Positions 8,499-17,458 of a stretch of DNA of 64,000 nt are shown here, in pieces. The notes beneath the pieces were generated by a model. That model saw only the letters and a list, made by a program, of their open reading frames with translations, was not told where the DNA came from and made no database searches. How positions within the stretch are numbered: the stretch's first letter is position 1; each line of letters starts with the position of its first letter. A program made the position numbers and the translations under genes. This DNA comes from Cyclobacterium roseum (GTDB lineage: Bacteria; Bacteroidota; Bacteroidia; Cytophagales; Cyclobacteriaceae), in NCBI RefSeq assembly GCF_010119225.1, contig NZ_WNKF01000005.1, positions 186,001 through 250,000 on the forward strand, in the 5' to 3' direction.

Positions 8499-10355
8499 AT
8501 GCGAACAACGGTGGATAAAACAATCTATTTTTTATTGGTGTTTTTTCTTGCTTCAGGCTGCCTTTTAGGGTACTCCCTTTCCGATCAGAAAGTAAATCCG
8601 GATAGTTTGCGTACCCTACTGGACCGGTCCAATGAATTGGCTTATAGCCAACCGGAACGTTCCTTCCAGTATGCAAAAGAGGCCTACGAAAAAGCGGCAA
8701 ATAACCCGGCATTACAATCCGAAGCAGCGCAGGTATTGGGATATAGTTACTACGACCAGCGAAAATTGAACCTTGCTGAAACCTATTTTCTGGAAGCTTT
8801 AAAGCGTAGCAAAGCAGCCAACCTGCAGGCGTTGAATGAAAAAAACCACCATGCCCTCTACCAACTCTACCGCAGAATGGAAGACTTTGAGAAGGCTCGC
8901 TTCCATATTGATCAGGCGTTGAAATATGCGGAATTAATGGAAAATCCTCATCGCCTCGCGACAAACCTAAAGGGGCTGGGACAGCTTTACAGAGAAATCG
9001 GTCTTGCCGATAAAGGAATCAACGCCCTTCACCAGGCCTTGAACGTCCTGAAAGGGTCCGACGGTTCCTTAGATTTCACCCTTTACATTGATTGTGAAAC
9101 GAGTCTGGCCCTGGTCTATAAAGATCTGGAAGATTATAAAAGCGCGCTGGAACACCTACATGAAGCGCTTATACTATCGGAAAAACATGCCTTACCCGTG
9201 CAGACCCTCTATGCTCATTTAAATTTGGGATTGGTCTTTAAAAAACTGGCAGACCAGGAAGGGGCCGAGGGAGATAGCTTATATAAACGAGCCTCCTATC
9301 ACAATGACAAGGCATTGGCTCAGGCAAGTGCGCAACACCGTGAACCGGAGAGGGCCATCATTTTAAATAACATGGCCTTTTTAGCCTTTGAACTCCCGGA
9401 TTTGGGACGGGCGGACTCTTTACTGGCAAAATCCATTTCAATTAAAGAAAAAATAGGTAACCTTAGAAGTCTTGGATACGCTTATTGGCTAAAGGGAAAA
9501 ATCTTATCGGCAGAAAACCAGTCTAAGGAAGCGTTGAGTACCTACCGATTCGCCCTATCCTATGCGCAAAAAGGCAAAGACCTTCCCCTTCAAAGAGACC
9601 TAATGAATGACCTGGCGGAAGAATACTTCCGGCTCAACGACCTTTCTTCTTACCGTCATTGCCTGCTACAGAAGGAAAAATTATCGGATAGTCTGATTAA
9701 CATTGAGAAAATAAAACGTATTGCACGTTCTGAATTCCTTTTCGAACAAGATTCGGTCCTTCAGGCAAATCCCTATTCCACGCTTTGGGATGTCCACCCT
9801 TATCCCGCCATTCATTGGTGGCTGACCGGCCTGGCACTTGGGAGCATGATTTTACTAGTCTATTTTTACCATCGGCTAAGTATCAAAGAAAAATTACTTA
9901 GCGCATTTGACAATCAACTAACCGAAAGCCGTAAAAAACACGAAAAACTGAAGAAAAAACTGCTCGTCTATGCGGAAAACCTGGCCAATTCCGATCATAA
10001 AAACAAGGAGCTGATGGCACAATTGGAACGGTCTTCTTTGGCCCAGGCGAGGCAGGAAGCCCTGGAATCCCTTTCCCGATTTCGGATTTCCAAAAAGGAA
10101 GACTTACGGACCTTTCGCATGTTGATCGAAACGGTTTTTCCCGGTTATTGGGAGCGGCTCAAGGAAGAACTACCAGATCTGACCGAAAACGAGCAAATGA
10201 TTGCCTCCTTATTTAAGTTGGGCTACTCTACCCGGGAAATGGCAACAGTAATGGGAATTTCCTATGACGGCATGAAAAAGGCTCGTTACCGATTGAAAAA
10301 AAAGGTCCTTGCTAAATGGGGAGTTCCAAAAACGGATCCCATTGCTGATACCTAG
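8499..10355 (+). CDS. TPR membrane protein with C-terminal LuxR-like HTH
   Basis: The protein has 618 residues from ATG at 8499 (a TTG at 8487 is possible). The domains in order are: N-terminal signal/anchor (about 8-24), about seven tetratricopeptide repeats (about 30-400; for example YQLYRRMEDFEKARFHIDQALKY and GLGQLYREIGLADKGINALH), one transmembrane helix near 437-457, a coiled coil (about 465-530) and a C-terminal helix-turn-helix near 560-604 (LTENEQMIASLFKLGYSTREMA). This is the common Bacteroidota TPR-TM-HTH regulator design: TPRs outside the cytoplasm and a DNA-binding tail inside. It lies 161 bases before the DUF2589 genes on the same strand and may control them, which is inference from position. 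Confidence 0.85.
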   Translation: MRTTVDKTIYFLLVFFLASGCLLGYSLSDQKVNPDSLRTLLDRSNELAYSQPERSFQYAKEAYEKAANNPALQSEAAQVLGYSYYDQRKLNLAETYFLEALKRSKAANLQALNEKNHHALYQLYRRMEDFEKARFHIDQALKYAELMENPHRLATNLKGLGQLYREIGLADKGINALHQALNVLKGSDGSLDFTLYIDCETSLALVYKDLEDYKSALEHLHEALILSEKHALPVQTLYAHLNLGLVFKKLADQEGAEGDSLYKRASYHNDKALAQASAQHREPERAIILNNMAFLAFELPDLGRADSLLAKSISIKEKIGNLRSLGYAYWLKGKILSAENQSKEALSTYRFALSYAQKGKDLPLQRDLMNDLAEEYFRLNDLSSYRHCLLQKEKLSDSLINIEKIKRIARSEFLFEQDSVLQANPYSTLWDVHPYPAIHWWLTGLALGSMILLVYFYHRLSIKEKLLSAFDNQLTESRKKHEKLKKKLLVYAENLANSDHKNKELMAQLERSSLAQARQEALESLSRFRISKKEDLRTFRMLIETVFPGYWERLKEELPDLTENEQMIASLFKLGYSTREMATVMGISYDGMKKARYRLKKKVLAKWGVPKTDPIADT

Positions 10356-10516
10356 AAATAAATATAAAAAACTCATTTATCAAGAGGTCAAAAAGTATTT
10401 CCCACAAATTGTCCCCTTTTTGTCCACCTATTTATAGGTTAAAAATAAAGAATGATTGGCATATTTCACCCTGATTATCCATTCATTAATTTTTAACCAA
10501 TTAAACAGAATTCAAA

Positions 10517-11257
10517 ATGGCGGAAGGATTAGTAAACATGTCGGATCAATTTAAAGGCCTGCCGATGCAGGACTTGATCGGAGGCCCGTTAAATGCCGCT
10601 GTGTCGGCCAATGTGAAATTAGCCCAGGCGACGGCAGATTTCATCAATACCGTTGGTTTTACCCAGGTTCCGGTGGATAAAAAACCGGGAGAGTTCACCA
10701 CGGGAGCAGCGAGAATGCTGGATTTTGAATTTGAACGTCCCGGAATTTTTGTTCCGGAAGTCACCGATAAAAATCCCACTCCGGTTCCTCAACGGACCAT
10801 TGAAGAGGTAAAAATCCGGGTCCCCATGCTGGCAGTGGTTCCTATTCCGAACTTACAGGTAGATACCGTAGACATTACCTTCGATATGGAGGTTAAAAGT
10901 TCCACTTCTGAAACCAGTTCGACCGATATGAATGCCTCGGCGGATGTTTCCGCAAAAATCGGTTGGGGGCCGGTAAGTGCAACCGTGAAAATTCATGGTT
11001 CGGTGGCCACCCATAAAGAAAACACCCGAACTTCTGACAATTCTGCCAAATACCATGTGGAAGTAACCGCGTCCAATCACGGCACACCGGAGGGACTTGC
11101 CAGAGTGCTGGATATCATGGCCACGGCTGCTACGCCCCATGATGTGAATGTCGCACCACTTGCAGCTGGCAAGGACCGGGATCCAAAAACAGGTAAAATA
11201 AAGGATGCCAGTAAAAAACAAGTGAACCCGGATGGCTCTCATGATAGCCTGACCTGA
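10517..11257 (+). CDS. DUF2589 domain protein (first copy)
   Basis: This 246-residue soluble protein has no signal peptide. The N-terminal part MSDQFKGLPMQDLIGGPLNA, followed by a helix ending in TADFINTVGF, is the hallmark of DUF2589. The middle (about 95-135) is an alternating beta pattern IEEVKIRVPMLAVVPIPNLQ, then VDITFDMEV. The C-terminal half is polar, Ser/Thr/His-rich, with SAKIGWGPVSATVKIHGSVA and a final Lys/Asp-rich tail. No function is established for the family to my knowledge. It leads a compact group with a 94-residue protein, a second related protein and a GH25 lysozyme. Confidence 0.83.
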   Translation: MAEGLVNMSDQFKGLPMQDLIGGPLNAAVSANVKLAQATADFINTVGFTQVPVDKKPGEFTTGAARMLDFEFERPGIFVPEVTDKNPTPVPQRTIEEVKIRVPMLAVVPIPNLQVDTVDITFDMEVKSSTSETSSTDMNASADVSAKIGWGPVSATVKIHGSVATHKENTRTSDNSAKYHVEVTASNHGTPEGLARVLDIMATAATPHDVNVAPLAAGKDRDPKTGKIKDASKKQVNPDGSHDSLT

Positions 11258-11278
11258 TAGGCAAGCTACCCAAACAAA

Positions 11279-11563
11279 ATGATCAATAGCAGCACCAAAA
11301 CCTTGGAGTTAGCAGATGTTACCTATGTCAAACGGGTGAGCATAGGTAACATCAACCCCAATAATCCACTAAACGAAGAGCAACAAGAGCGGCAGATGGC
11401 CTTACTGAATAAATGCCTGAATGAATACCCGAAAGGAAAGATTATAGGCAAAGACATTTCAGTGGGTGTTTTTCAGGTTGGCGATCATCAAATCACCCTT
11501 CAGCGTACCACCTACCATGTAGGATTTTTGAGAAAACCTGTTTGGCTGGAAAACAATTCATAA
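11279..11563 (+). CDS. Conserved-context hypothetical protein, 94 residues
   Basis: I do not recognise a family. The protein is soluble with no signal peptide. The first third is beta-like (KTLELADVTYVKRVSIGNI), the middle is helical (EEQQERQMALLNKCLNEYP) and the last third is beta-like again (ISVGVFQVGDHQITLQRTTYHVGF). It starts 21 bases after one DUF2589 gene and stops 3 bases before the next, so translational coupling and a joint role with the DUF2589 proteins are likely. Confidence 0.75.
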   Translation: MINSSTKTLELADVTYVKRVSIGNINPNNPLNEEQQERQMALLNKCLNEYPKGKIIGKDISVGVFQVGDHQITLQRTTYHVGFLRKPVWLENNS

Positions 11564-11566
11564 CCC

Positions 11567-12115
11567 ATGGCAAAAACAATCAAACTGGACAACCTACTTC
11601 AAGCGATCCACCAGGCGGTGCTGGAAGCCCAAATGCTCACCGAGCAACAGCATTTGGAGCAGTTGGATCGATACTTTGAATGGCCGGAGGATGAAGACCG
11701 CAAAAATGAAGATATGGCTTCCCATATTCACCGAAATGGAGGAATTGCCAAAACCTGGGCAGTAGAAGTCCCCAACCTCCATCCGGAGGCAGAAAAAGGG
11801 AGCACAACGACCATTCAGGTTCCGCTAATGAGTCTCATTCCACCTACAGCCATTAAAATAAAAAACATGGTGGTGGAATTTAAGGTGGCACTGGGCCAAT
11901 TGGTAGAGGAAAAGAAAAGAAGCCGAAGTTTTTTCAAGAAAAACCAACCCGGAGAGGAAAACCCTAGCCTGGGAATTGATTTGGGTGGTGTGTCCGGAGG
12001 CGGGTTTTTTGGAAATAAAACACCGCTGGCAAAAATAAAAATTGAATTTGAAGCAGGCGAACCGTCCGAATCCTTCCTCCGAATCAATGATCACCTGATC
12101 AAATCCATTATTTGA
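11567..12115 (+). CDS. DUF2589-like protein (second copy)
   Basis: The 182-residue soluble protein has an N-terminal helix with HQAVLEAQMLTEQQHLEQL. A beta region then follows, VEVPNLHPEAEKGSTTTIQVPLMSLIPPTAIKIKNMVVEFKV in overlapping strands, that parallels the EVKIRVPMLAVVPIPNLQVD segment of the first DUF2589 protein. The C-terminal part has a Gly-rich stretch (GGVSGGGFFG) and KIKIEFEAGEPSES before the end. It lacks the FKGLPMQDLIGGPL start of the first copy, so it is a divergent family member. Its stop is 53 bases before the GH25 gene. The function is unknown. Confidence 0.75.
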   Translation: MAKTIKLDNLLQAIHQAVLEAQMLTEQQHLEQLDRYFEWPEDEDRKNEDMASHIHRNGGIAKTWAVEVPNLHPEAEKGSTTTIQVPLMSLIPPTAIKIKNMVVEFKVALGQLVEEKKRSRSFFKKNQPGEENPSLGIDLGGVSGGGFFGNKTPLAKIKIEFEAGEPSESFLRINDHLIKSII

Positions 12116-12168
12116 CCGTTGATTCCCGCCGAATTCGGTTAGCGGAAGGATTCCTAAAATAAAGTGAC

Positions 12169-13149
12169 ATGTACAGAAGGATACTATTCGTTTTGCTCAT
12201 TGGTTTTTTTCTGATGTTTAGCATGTTGCTGGTGGTGATCTTGAACCTGACAGGCCTATTGGATTTCGGTAAAACCATCCATGAGCATCATATATATCTT
12301 TCCGAGGCGGATCCAAACGCAGGAAAAACCCCTTTCGAGCAAATTGATAATAGGCTACCGACCGGCCCACTGTACTATGCCGGTCATTCGGCTCCCAAGG
12401 AATCGGGGGAAATACACCATCGGGCCCACCATTATGATAGCATGCTCCGGATTTTTGACCTGTACCAAGAGGACTGGATCCCGGGACATCAAACACACGG
12501 GTATTATGGAATTGACGTCTCCCATTGGCAAAATGTGATCAATTGGGAAATGGTAAAAAACGACTCCCTCCCACATCCGATCTCTTTTGTTTTAATAAAG
12601 GCTACACAAGGGGCCCGGGAAATTGACCCTTTTTTTAATTCGAACTGGTCTTCCGCCGAAAAACAAGGGATTCTGAAAGGAGCCTATCATTTCTACCAAT
12701 ACAAGGATCCTCCACTGGAGCAGGCAGCGCATTACATCAGCCAGGCCAATTTATCTCCGGAAGACATTTTGCCCATTGTAGACGTAGAACTGGACTGCAC
12801 AGCTTGCAGTCGGCCGGAAATTTCGGATAACCTTCTCATTCAAAATCTAAAAACCTACCTGCAAGCGATCGAAAGCCATTATAAAGTAAAACCTATCATT
12901 TATACCTATGAGGCATTTTATCAAACGCATTTAAAGGGGCATTTTGACAACTACCCCTATTGGCTGGCCCGTTTTTCCTCCAAGCCTCCAACTGAATTTA
13001 AGATGGAGCCAGACAGCGTTTCACTTCCTGAAATTACCATGTGGCAATTTACTGACGCTGGGAAAATAAAGGGCATTCCTGGTAAAACCGATATGAGTTT
13101 TCTACCCGCTGCCTACAGAGAGCACATTCTGGTCCTGAAAGAACCCTGA
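12169..13149 (+). CDS. Membrane-anchored GH25 family lysozyme
   Basis: The 326-residue protein has an N-terminal transmembrane anchor (about 4-28), a linker to about 105 and a GH25 muramidase barrel (about 110-320). Visible family motifs are YGIDVSHWQ (catalytic-site Asp), FVLIKATQG, GAYHFYQY, the acidic pair in IVDVELDC near 205, and YPYWLARF. GH25 enzymes cut the MurNAc-GlcNAc beta-1,4 bond of peptidoglycan. Because it has an anchor and no cleavable signal, it should remain in the inner membrane with the domain in the periplasm. It follows the DUF2589 genes by 53 bases. Possible roles are wall remodelling or a lytic effector; neither is shown by sequence. Confidence 0.88.
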   Translation: MYRRILFVLLIGFFLMFSMLLVVILNLTGLLDFGKTIHEHHIYLSEADPNAGKTPFEQIDNRLPTGPLYYAGHSAPKESGEIHHRAHHYDSMLRIFDLYQEDWIPGHQTHGYYGIDVSHWQNVINWEMVKNDSLPHPISFVLIKATQGAREIDPFFNSNWSSAEKQGILKGAYHFYQYKDPPLEQAAHYISQANLSPEDILPIVDVELDCTACSRPEISDNLLIQNLKTYLQAIESHYKVKPIIYTYEAFYQTHLKGHFDNYPYWLARFSSKPPTEFKMEPDSVSLPEITMWQFTDAGKIKGIPGKTDMSFLPAAYREHILVLKEP

Positions 13150-13261
13150 TGGCCGTTGATTAAAGCCACTTACCTGATTGCAGGGGTAAGATGAACCTTT
13201 TTAACTCCAAATCCGGTTTTGTTTTTTTAACCATCAGTTACCAACCAAATAGTAAGTAAAA

Positions 13262-14386
13262 ATGATACAGGAATACTTAATTCAGGAATTTTGGAACAAT
13301 ACGATACAGGATTACCTCCTTGCATTGGGATTTATTCTGTTGGGAGTGGGCATTATCAAAATCTTCAAAAAGTCCATGCTTCAGCGACTCAAAAAGTTGA
13401 CTGAAAGGACCGATAACAGCCTGGATGATTTTCTTTTCGACATTATTGAGCGCTATGTACTTTCTGCCATCTACATTTCCATCGTATTTTGGGGGATAAG
13501 GACCTTGTCCCTTTCCCTATTTCTGGAAAATAGCCTCTCAATAGCTCATAGCATCATTCTTACCTACTACGGGGTCAAAATAATCGCCAATCTAATCATC
13601 ATGCTCATTCGGTCTTACGTTAAAAGGCAGGAAGGTGGTGAGGAAAAAGTAAAGCAAATTGGCGGCATTATCCTACTCGTCAACGTATTGATTTGGGCCG
13701 TGGGTATCTTGTTTTTCTTTGATAATATTGGATGGGATGTTACCACCATTATCACCGGTTTGGGTATTGGTGGTATTGCAGTGGCTCTGGCCGCCCAAAA
13801 TATCCTCGGAGACCTTTTTAATTATTTTGTGATCTTTTTTGACAGGCCCATTGAAATCGGAGATTTTGTGGTCGTAGACGATAAAAATGGAATCGTAGAT
13901 AAAATCGGTATTAAAACGACTCGAATCAAAACCCTTTCGGGCGAAGAATTGGTGGTGGCAAACAGTGATCTTACCAGCTCACGGATCCACAATTATAAGA
14001 AAATGCAGCGGAGACGGATTTTATTTGGCGTGGGGGTAACTTACGAGACGCCTTTGAAAGCCCTAAAAAAAATACCCGAATTGCTGAAAGAAATTGTGGA
14101 AAATCAATCTCCCGTAACGTTTGACAGGGCTCATTTCAAGGCATTCGGAGGCTCCAGTCTGGATTTTGAAGTAGTCTATTACATCGAAGTCGCCGATTAC
14201 AACAAGTACATGGACATCCAACAACAAATCAATTTTGCAATAGTGGAGCAGTTTGATGCGATGGGCATTGATATCGCCTTTCCTACCCGTACACTTTATG
14301 TCCGAAACGAACCCGACCATCAATTTAAGATTAAGAACTTCGTACCAAATGATAACGGGACCGAAACCGGCGAAGTGGCCGAGTAA
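13262..14386 (+). CDS. MscS-family mechanosensitive ion channel
   Basis: The 374-residue inner-membrane protein has four hydrophobic segments before the pore helix (about 19-36, 68-86, 97-118, 135-155). The Gly/Ala-rich pore helix GLGIGGIAVALAAQNILGDL (about 164-183) is the MscS TM3 signature. The beta domain follows with FDRPIEIGDFVVVDDKNGIV and ELVVANSDLTSSRIHNY, then a soluble C-terminal alpha/beta domain. It opens on membrane tension to release solutes during hypo-osmotic shock. It stands alone between the GH25 gene and the convergent GH43 genes. Confidence 0.93.
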   Translation: MIQEYLIQEFWNNTIQDYLLALGFILLGVGIIKIFKKSMLQRLKKLTERTDNSLDDFLFDIIERYVLSAIYISIVFWGIRTLSLSLFLENSLSIAHSIILTYYGVKIIANLIIMLIRSYVKRQEGGEEKVKQIGGIILLVNVLIWAVGILFFFDNIGWDVTTIITGLGIGGIAVALAAQNILGDLFNYFVIFFDRPIEIGDFVVVDDKNGIVDKIGIKTTRIKTLSGEELVVANSDLTSSRIHNYKKMQRRRILFGVGVTYETPLKALKKIPELLKEIVENQSPVTFDRAHFKAFGGSSLDFEVVYYIEVADYNKYMDIQQQINFAIVEQFDAMGIDIAFPTRTLYVRNEPDHQFKIKNFVPNDNGTETGEVAE

Positions 14387-14422
14387 ACCTACCGGCCAGC
14401 TATCCTCCGACTCATTTCTGCC

Positions 14423-14450
14423 TAAAAAAGGGGGAATAACCCATCCCCCT
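14423..14450 (-). terminator. Rho-independent terminator for the GH43 genes
   Basis: Read on the minus strand, AGGGGGA and TCCCCCT (14450-14444 and 14435-14429) form a 7-bp GC-rich stem with an 8-base loop followed by TTTTTT. It lies about 180 bases after the stop of the GH43 lipoprotein and faces the end of the MscS gene. Confidence 0.55.
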
Positions 14451-14626
14451 AACGGCCACATTGATGTCCGGCTGAGTCAGCTAGTCCCAATAAAGTTATC
14501 AGCGCAATCTATCCGGCTAGCCAATTGGAGCCGGTATCCGGGAGCCATCTAATTCGCGGGTAATAGGAACCATCTAAGCGATCAAAGGTGATTCGAAAAC
14601 AGTAAAATTAGATCGGTTCAGAAAAA

Positions 14627-16201
14627 CTAGTTTCCCGTGTACTGGATCTTCGTCTCCAAAAAGTTTGCGCGCTGTGTCTCCGTACCCAACGCAAACATTC
14701 CCAGGCGAAAACCCATTCCCCAGGGAACGAGGTGGGATGCATCAACCGTTTCGCCCAATGGCTGCCGGTCATCCACGCCTGACTGATACGAAAACGCAAT
14801 CAGGTACCCCTCCTTTACCTCCATTTTTAGGTTAATCTCTCCGGAGAGGCCCTTTTTAACTTCTGCCAAAATCCGCTTTTCTCCATCCCTCATCTCGAAA
14901 ACCTGTACACCTACTTCACCCGCTCCAATGCCCATACCTGCAATCGGTGCACCGAAACCATTATTTTCTGCGCCAACCAGTAATATCCCCCCTACGGCAT
15001 TCGATTCCTCCAGATCTATAGTAGTTGTCATCCTGTAATCAGTCGCTTTGGTTCCTTGTACCAGAAGGCTTCCCATGCCCTCGTTCTCTTCGGAAGCGTT
15101 TAGGAATAATCCGTTTTCACCGGCTGAAAAACGAATATCCTGAGTCACCCGCCATTGCCAAAGCGGATCTAACTTTTCTTTAAATTCATCCTCAAAATCC
15201 AGAGAAGCCACCTCCCGGCTATAATCCGCTGTATTATCCAGCACAGGCCACTGATCCTCCGTCCAGTTAATTTTCTCCAACACCCCTTCCCTACCCACAT
15301 ACACCGATCCCTGAGTATTATAGGCATGGTACAGCATAAAATGCGCTCCGTCTTTTTCTACCACCGTGCCATGGCCTGCACATTTCCAGTCCTCATTATC
15401 AGTGAGAATAGGGTTGCCACTGTATTTCTCCCAGGGGCCCAATAAATTTTTTGCCCTTGCCACCCCTGTTTGATAGTTGCACTGCTTGTCACAACAAGCC
15501 CCGGCAGAATACGTGGCAAAAAAATAGTCTCCCTTTTTAAACACACAAATACCCTCCACCAGGTTTTTTTCCCAGGGAGCATCGTTCCGAAATAGCTCAG
15601 TAGGACATCCCAATAAACGCGTCCGCTCTTCATTGATTTCCTGTGCCCACATCGGTGTCGGCATTCCCTGGCTGTTACCGTCTTCTTTCCAGAGAAGGTA
15701 TAGCGTACCCCGTTCATCCCTCACTTCAAAGGCATCGATGGAGCCGAACTCCTGTGCCACCAACGGACCGTGATCGGTAAAATCCCCTGTTGGCGATTCC
15801 GAACTGGCAACGGCCACGCTTAGGCGGTTGGTCATTTTATCTCTAGCCGTGTAATACGCATACACTCTTCCCTGCTCCCTATCATATGCCAGCTCTGGTG
15901 CCCAAAAGTTATTTCTTGCCCAGCCCGGAGCTCCGTTCGGGAAAACATAATTAACCAGTTCCCATTCTACCAGGTCAGAAGACCGGAAAATAGGAAACAG
16001 GGGTGCCCATTCATTTGAGGTAGCGGAGGCGTAATAATAGTCCCCTACCCGAATAACCGTAGGATCCGGTCGATCCCCGGCTAAAACCGGATTGACAATA
16101 GCAGGGACTGGTTTCACTTCCAGAACCTCTTGGTCTGAAGTACTCCGCCCGCAGGAAAAAAGGAGGACGCCAACAACAATAGCGTTAAGAACTGTTCTCA
16201 T
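14627..16201 (-). CDS. GH43 family glycosidase, lipoprotein
   Basis: The 524-residue protein has a lipoprotein signal (LLFSC, Cys17). The five-bladed beta-propeller GH43 domain covers about 35-335: DRPDPTVIRVGDYYYA contains the general base Asp, FGSIDAFEVRD the pKa-modulating Asp, and NLVEGICVFKKGDYFF the general acid Glu. A C-terminal beta-sandwich (about 345-522) resembles the extra domain of beta-xylosidase/arabinofuranosidase-type GH43 enzymes. A cysteine-rich loop GACCDKQCNYQTG is unusual for a periplasmic or surface lipoprotein and may bind metal or form disulfides. It lies 22 bases after another GH43 gene, so they form one transcription unit. Confidence 0.88.
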   Translation of the reverse strand: MRTVLNAIVVGVLLFSCGRSTSDQEVLEVKPVPAIVNPVLAGDRPDPTVIRVGDYYYASATSNEWAPLFPIFRSSDLVEWELVNYVFPNGAPGWARNNFWAPELAYDREQGRVYAYYTARDKMTNRLSVAVASSESPTGDFTDHGPLVAQEFGSIDAFEVRDERGTLYLLWKEDGNSQGMPTPMWAQEINEERTRLLGCPTELFRNDAPWEKNLVEGICVFKKGDYFFATYSAGACCDKQCNYQTGVARAKNLLGPWEKYSGNPILTDNEDWKCAGHGTVVEKDGAHFMLYHAYNTQGSVYVGREGVLEKINWTEDQWPVLDNTADYSREVASLDFEDEFKEKLDPLWQWRVTQDIRFSAGENGLFLNASEENEGMGSLLVQGTKATDYRMTTTIDLEESNAVGGILLVGAENNGFGAPIAGMGIGAGEVGVQVFEMRDGEKRILAEVKKGLSGEINLKMEVKEGYLIAFSYQSGVDDRQPLGETVDASHLVPWGMGFRLGMFALGTETQRANFLETKIQYTGN

Positions 16202-16223
16202 AATTGATTATTTTCAAGGTATA

Positions 16224-17285
16224 TTATTGCTCTCCCGAAGGAAGCGGTATGGGGACTCCCGCAGGCACTGCTTGTCCGAAATCCGGACTCCCATCGACCT
16301 TCCATGTAAATGGTTGTAGCCGAATATCTCTATCCCATCCGGGAGTGGCTGATTTTTTAGAATGATACAGGATCCAGTCCTCCCTTCCATCGGGCGATTT
16401 GGCAAAACTGCAGTGCCCCACTCCCAACACCTCGTTAGTTCCCATGAAAACAGGACCCGATTTTTCCCAATTATCCGGGTTTAGTGGATCTGAGGTAGCT
16501 TCCTTCAGCTGCAACTGCCCCAGTCGATATTCCTTGAGCCAGGACTCTCTGGTCGAATAGATGATGAACGTTTTTCCCTGGTGTTGCAAGGCCTGAGGGC
16601 CCTCGTTCAAATCAAGTGGCCCTCCCCTTTCCCAAGGTTCCTCAGGAGAAGAAAGCTTTACCCGATTGCCGCAGATCGTAGCTGGGTCACACATAATAGC
16701 TATGTATAGGTGTTGCTTTGTTTTATCGGTATCCCTGTTTTCTTTCCAGCCAGACCAGATTGCATACAGTTGGCCCTGAATCACTACCGGGCTCAGGTCT
16801 ATGGCCCAGATAGCAGATCTCGGATCCGACAGGTCATCTCCTGTATAGAGCATGCCCATGTCTTCATAGGGGCCAAAAGGATCCTCACTGGCTGATTTCA
16901 AAACGCCTGAGCGTTGATGTATAAATGGGCTGCCCGGTTCCATTCCCGCAGCGTAGTAAATATACCAATGACCGTTGAAATAATGGATTTCCGGGGCCCA
17001 GACGGTTACCTTGTTCCAGCCCGTTTCCGGAGCGTTCCATACCTTCACCGGGGTCCCCTGGTCGGTAAGCCTTTCTGATACTGACACCGCAATTCCGTCG
17101 CCCGTGCTCATTGAATAATAGTAGCGCTTACCCTTCTGGTATACCCAGGGATCTGCCCCATCGCGAATGGGATTGGTGAAGGTGGTTTCCTGTGCCATTG
17201 CTAGTTGAAACCCCATGAACCACCCGCAAGCAAGAAAAAGCTTCTTTGAAAATAGAAAAATGAATGCTTTATTGGAGTATGTCAT
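16224..17285 (-). CDS. GH43 family glycosidase, secreted
   Basis: The protein has 353 residues from ATG at 17285, giving a normal signal peptide (MTYSNKAF, hydrophobic to AMAQ-ET). The in-frame start at 17330 adds 15 residues. The propeller catalytic triad is visible: RDGADPWVYQKGKRYYY (general base), SAIWAIDLSPVVIQG (modulating Asp) and DLNEGPQALQHQGKTF (general acid Glu). FTNPIRDGADPW is typical of GH43 alpha-L-arabinofuranosidase/arabinanase-like enzymes. There is no extra C-terminal domain, unlike its neighbour. It is upstream partner of the GH43 lipoprotein gene and divergent from the beta-helix gene at 17459. Confidence 0.87.
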   Translation of the reverse strand: MTYSNKAFIFLFSKKLFLACGWFMGFQLAMAQETTFTNPIRDGADPWVYQKGKRYYYSMSTGDGIAVSVSERLTDQGTPVKVWNAPETGWNKVTVWAPEIHYFNGHWYIYYAAGMEPGSPFIHQRSGVLKSASEDPFGPYEDMGMLYTGDDLSDPRSAIWAIDLSPVVIQGQLYAIWSGWKENRDTDKTKQHLYIAIMCDPATICGNRVKLSSPEEPWERGGPLDLNEGPQALQHQGKTFIIYSTRESWLKEYRLGQLQLKEATSDPLNPDNWEKSGPVFMGTNEVLGVGHCSFAKSPDGREDWILYHSKKSATPGWDRDIRLQPFTWKVDGSPDFGQAVPAGVPIPLPSGEQ

Positions 17286-17458
17286 TTTCTTTGGATTAAT
17301 CTTTTCAGTAAAAAAACGATTTAATACCAAAACCTTAGCAATGATGCCGCCTGGTACCGAAATTGTAACGAATCAAATTTCCTGGCCGGATGCTGGTCGA
17401 ACCATTCATTCCCATAAATAAATTTACCTTAAAACTAGAAGGAACAATTGAATAAGCC

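Noticed and set aside
10853-11242. Antisense 129-codon frame over the first DUF2589 gene
   Set aside because: It is a shadow of the real gene, whose product has family motifs.
12169-13149. Prophage endolysin
   Set aside because: It has an N-terminal membrane anchor and linker, and no holin, spanin, tail or integrase gene is nearby.
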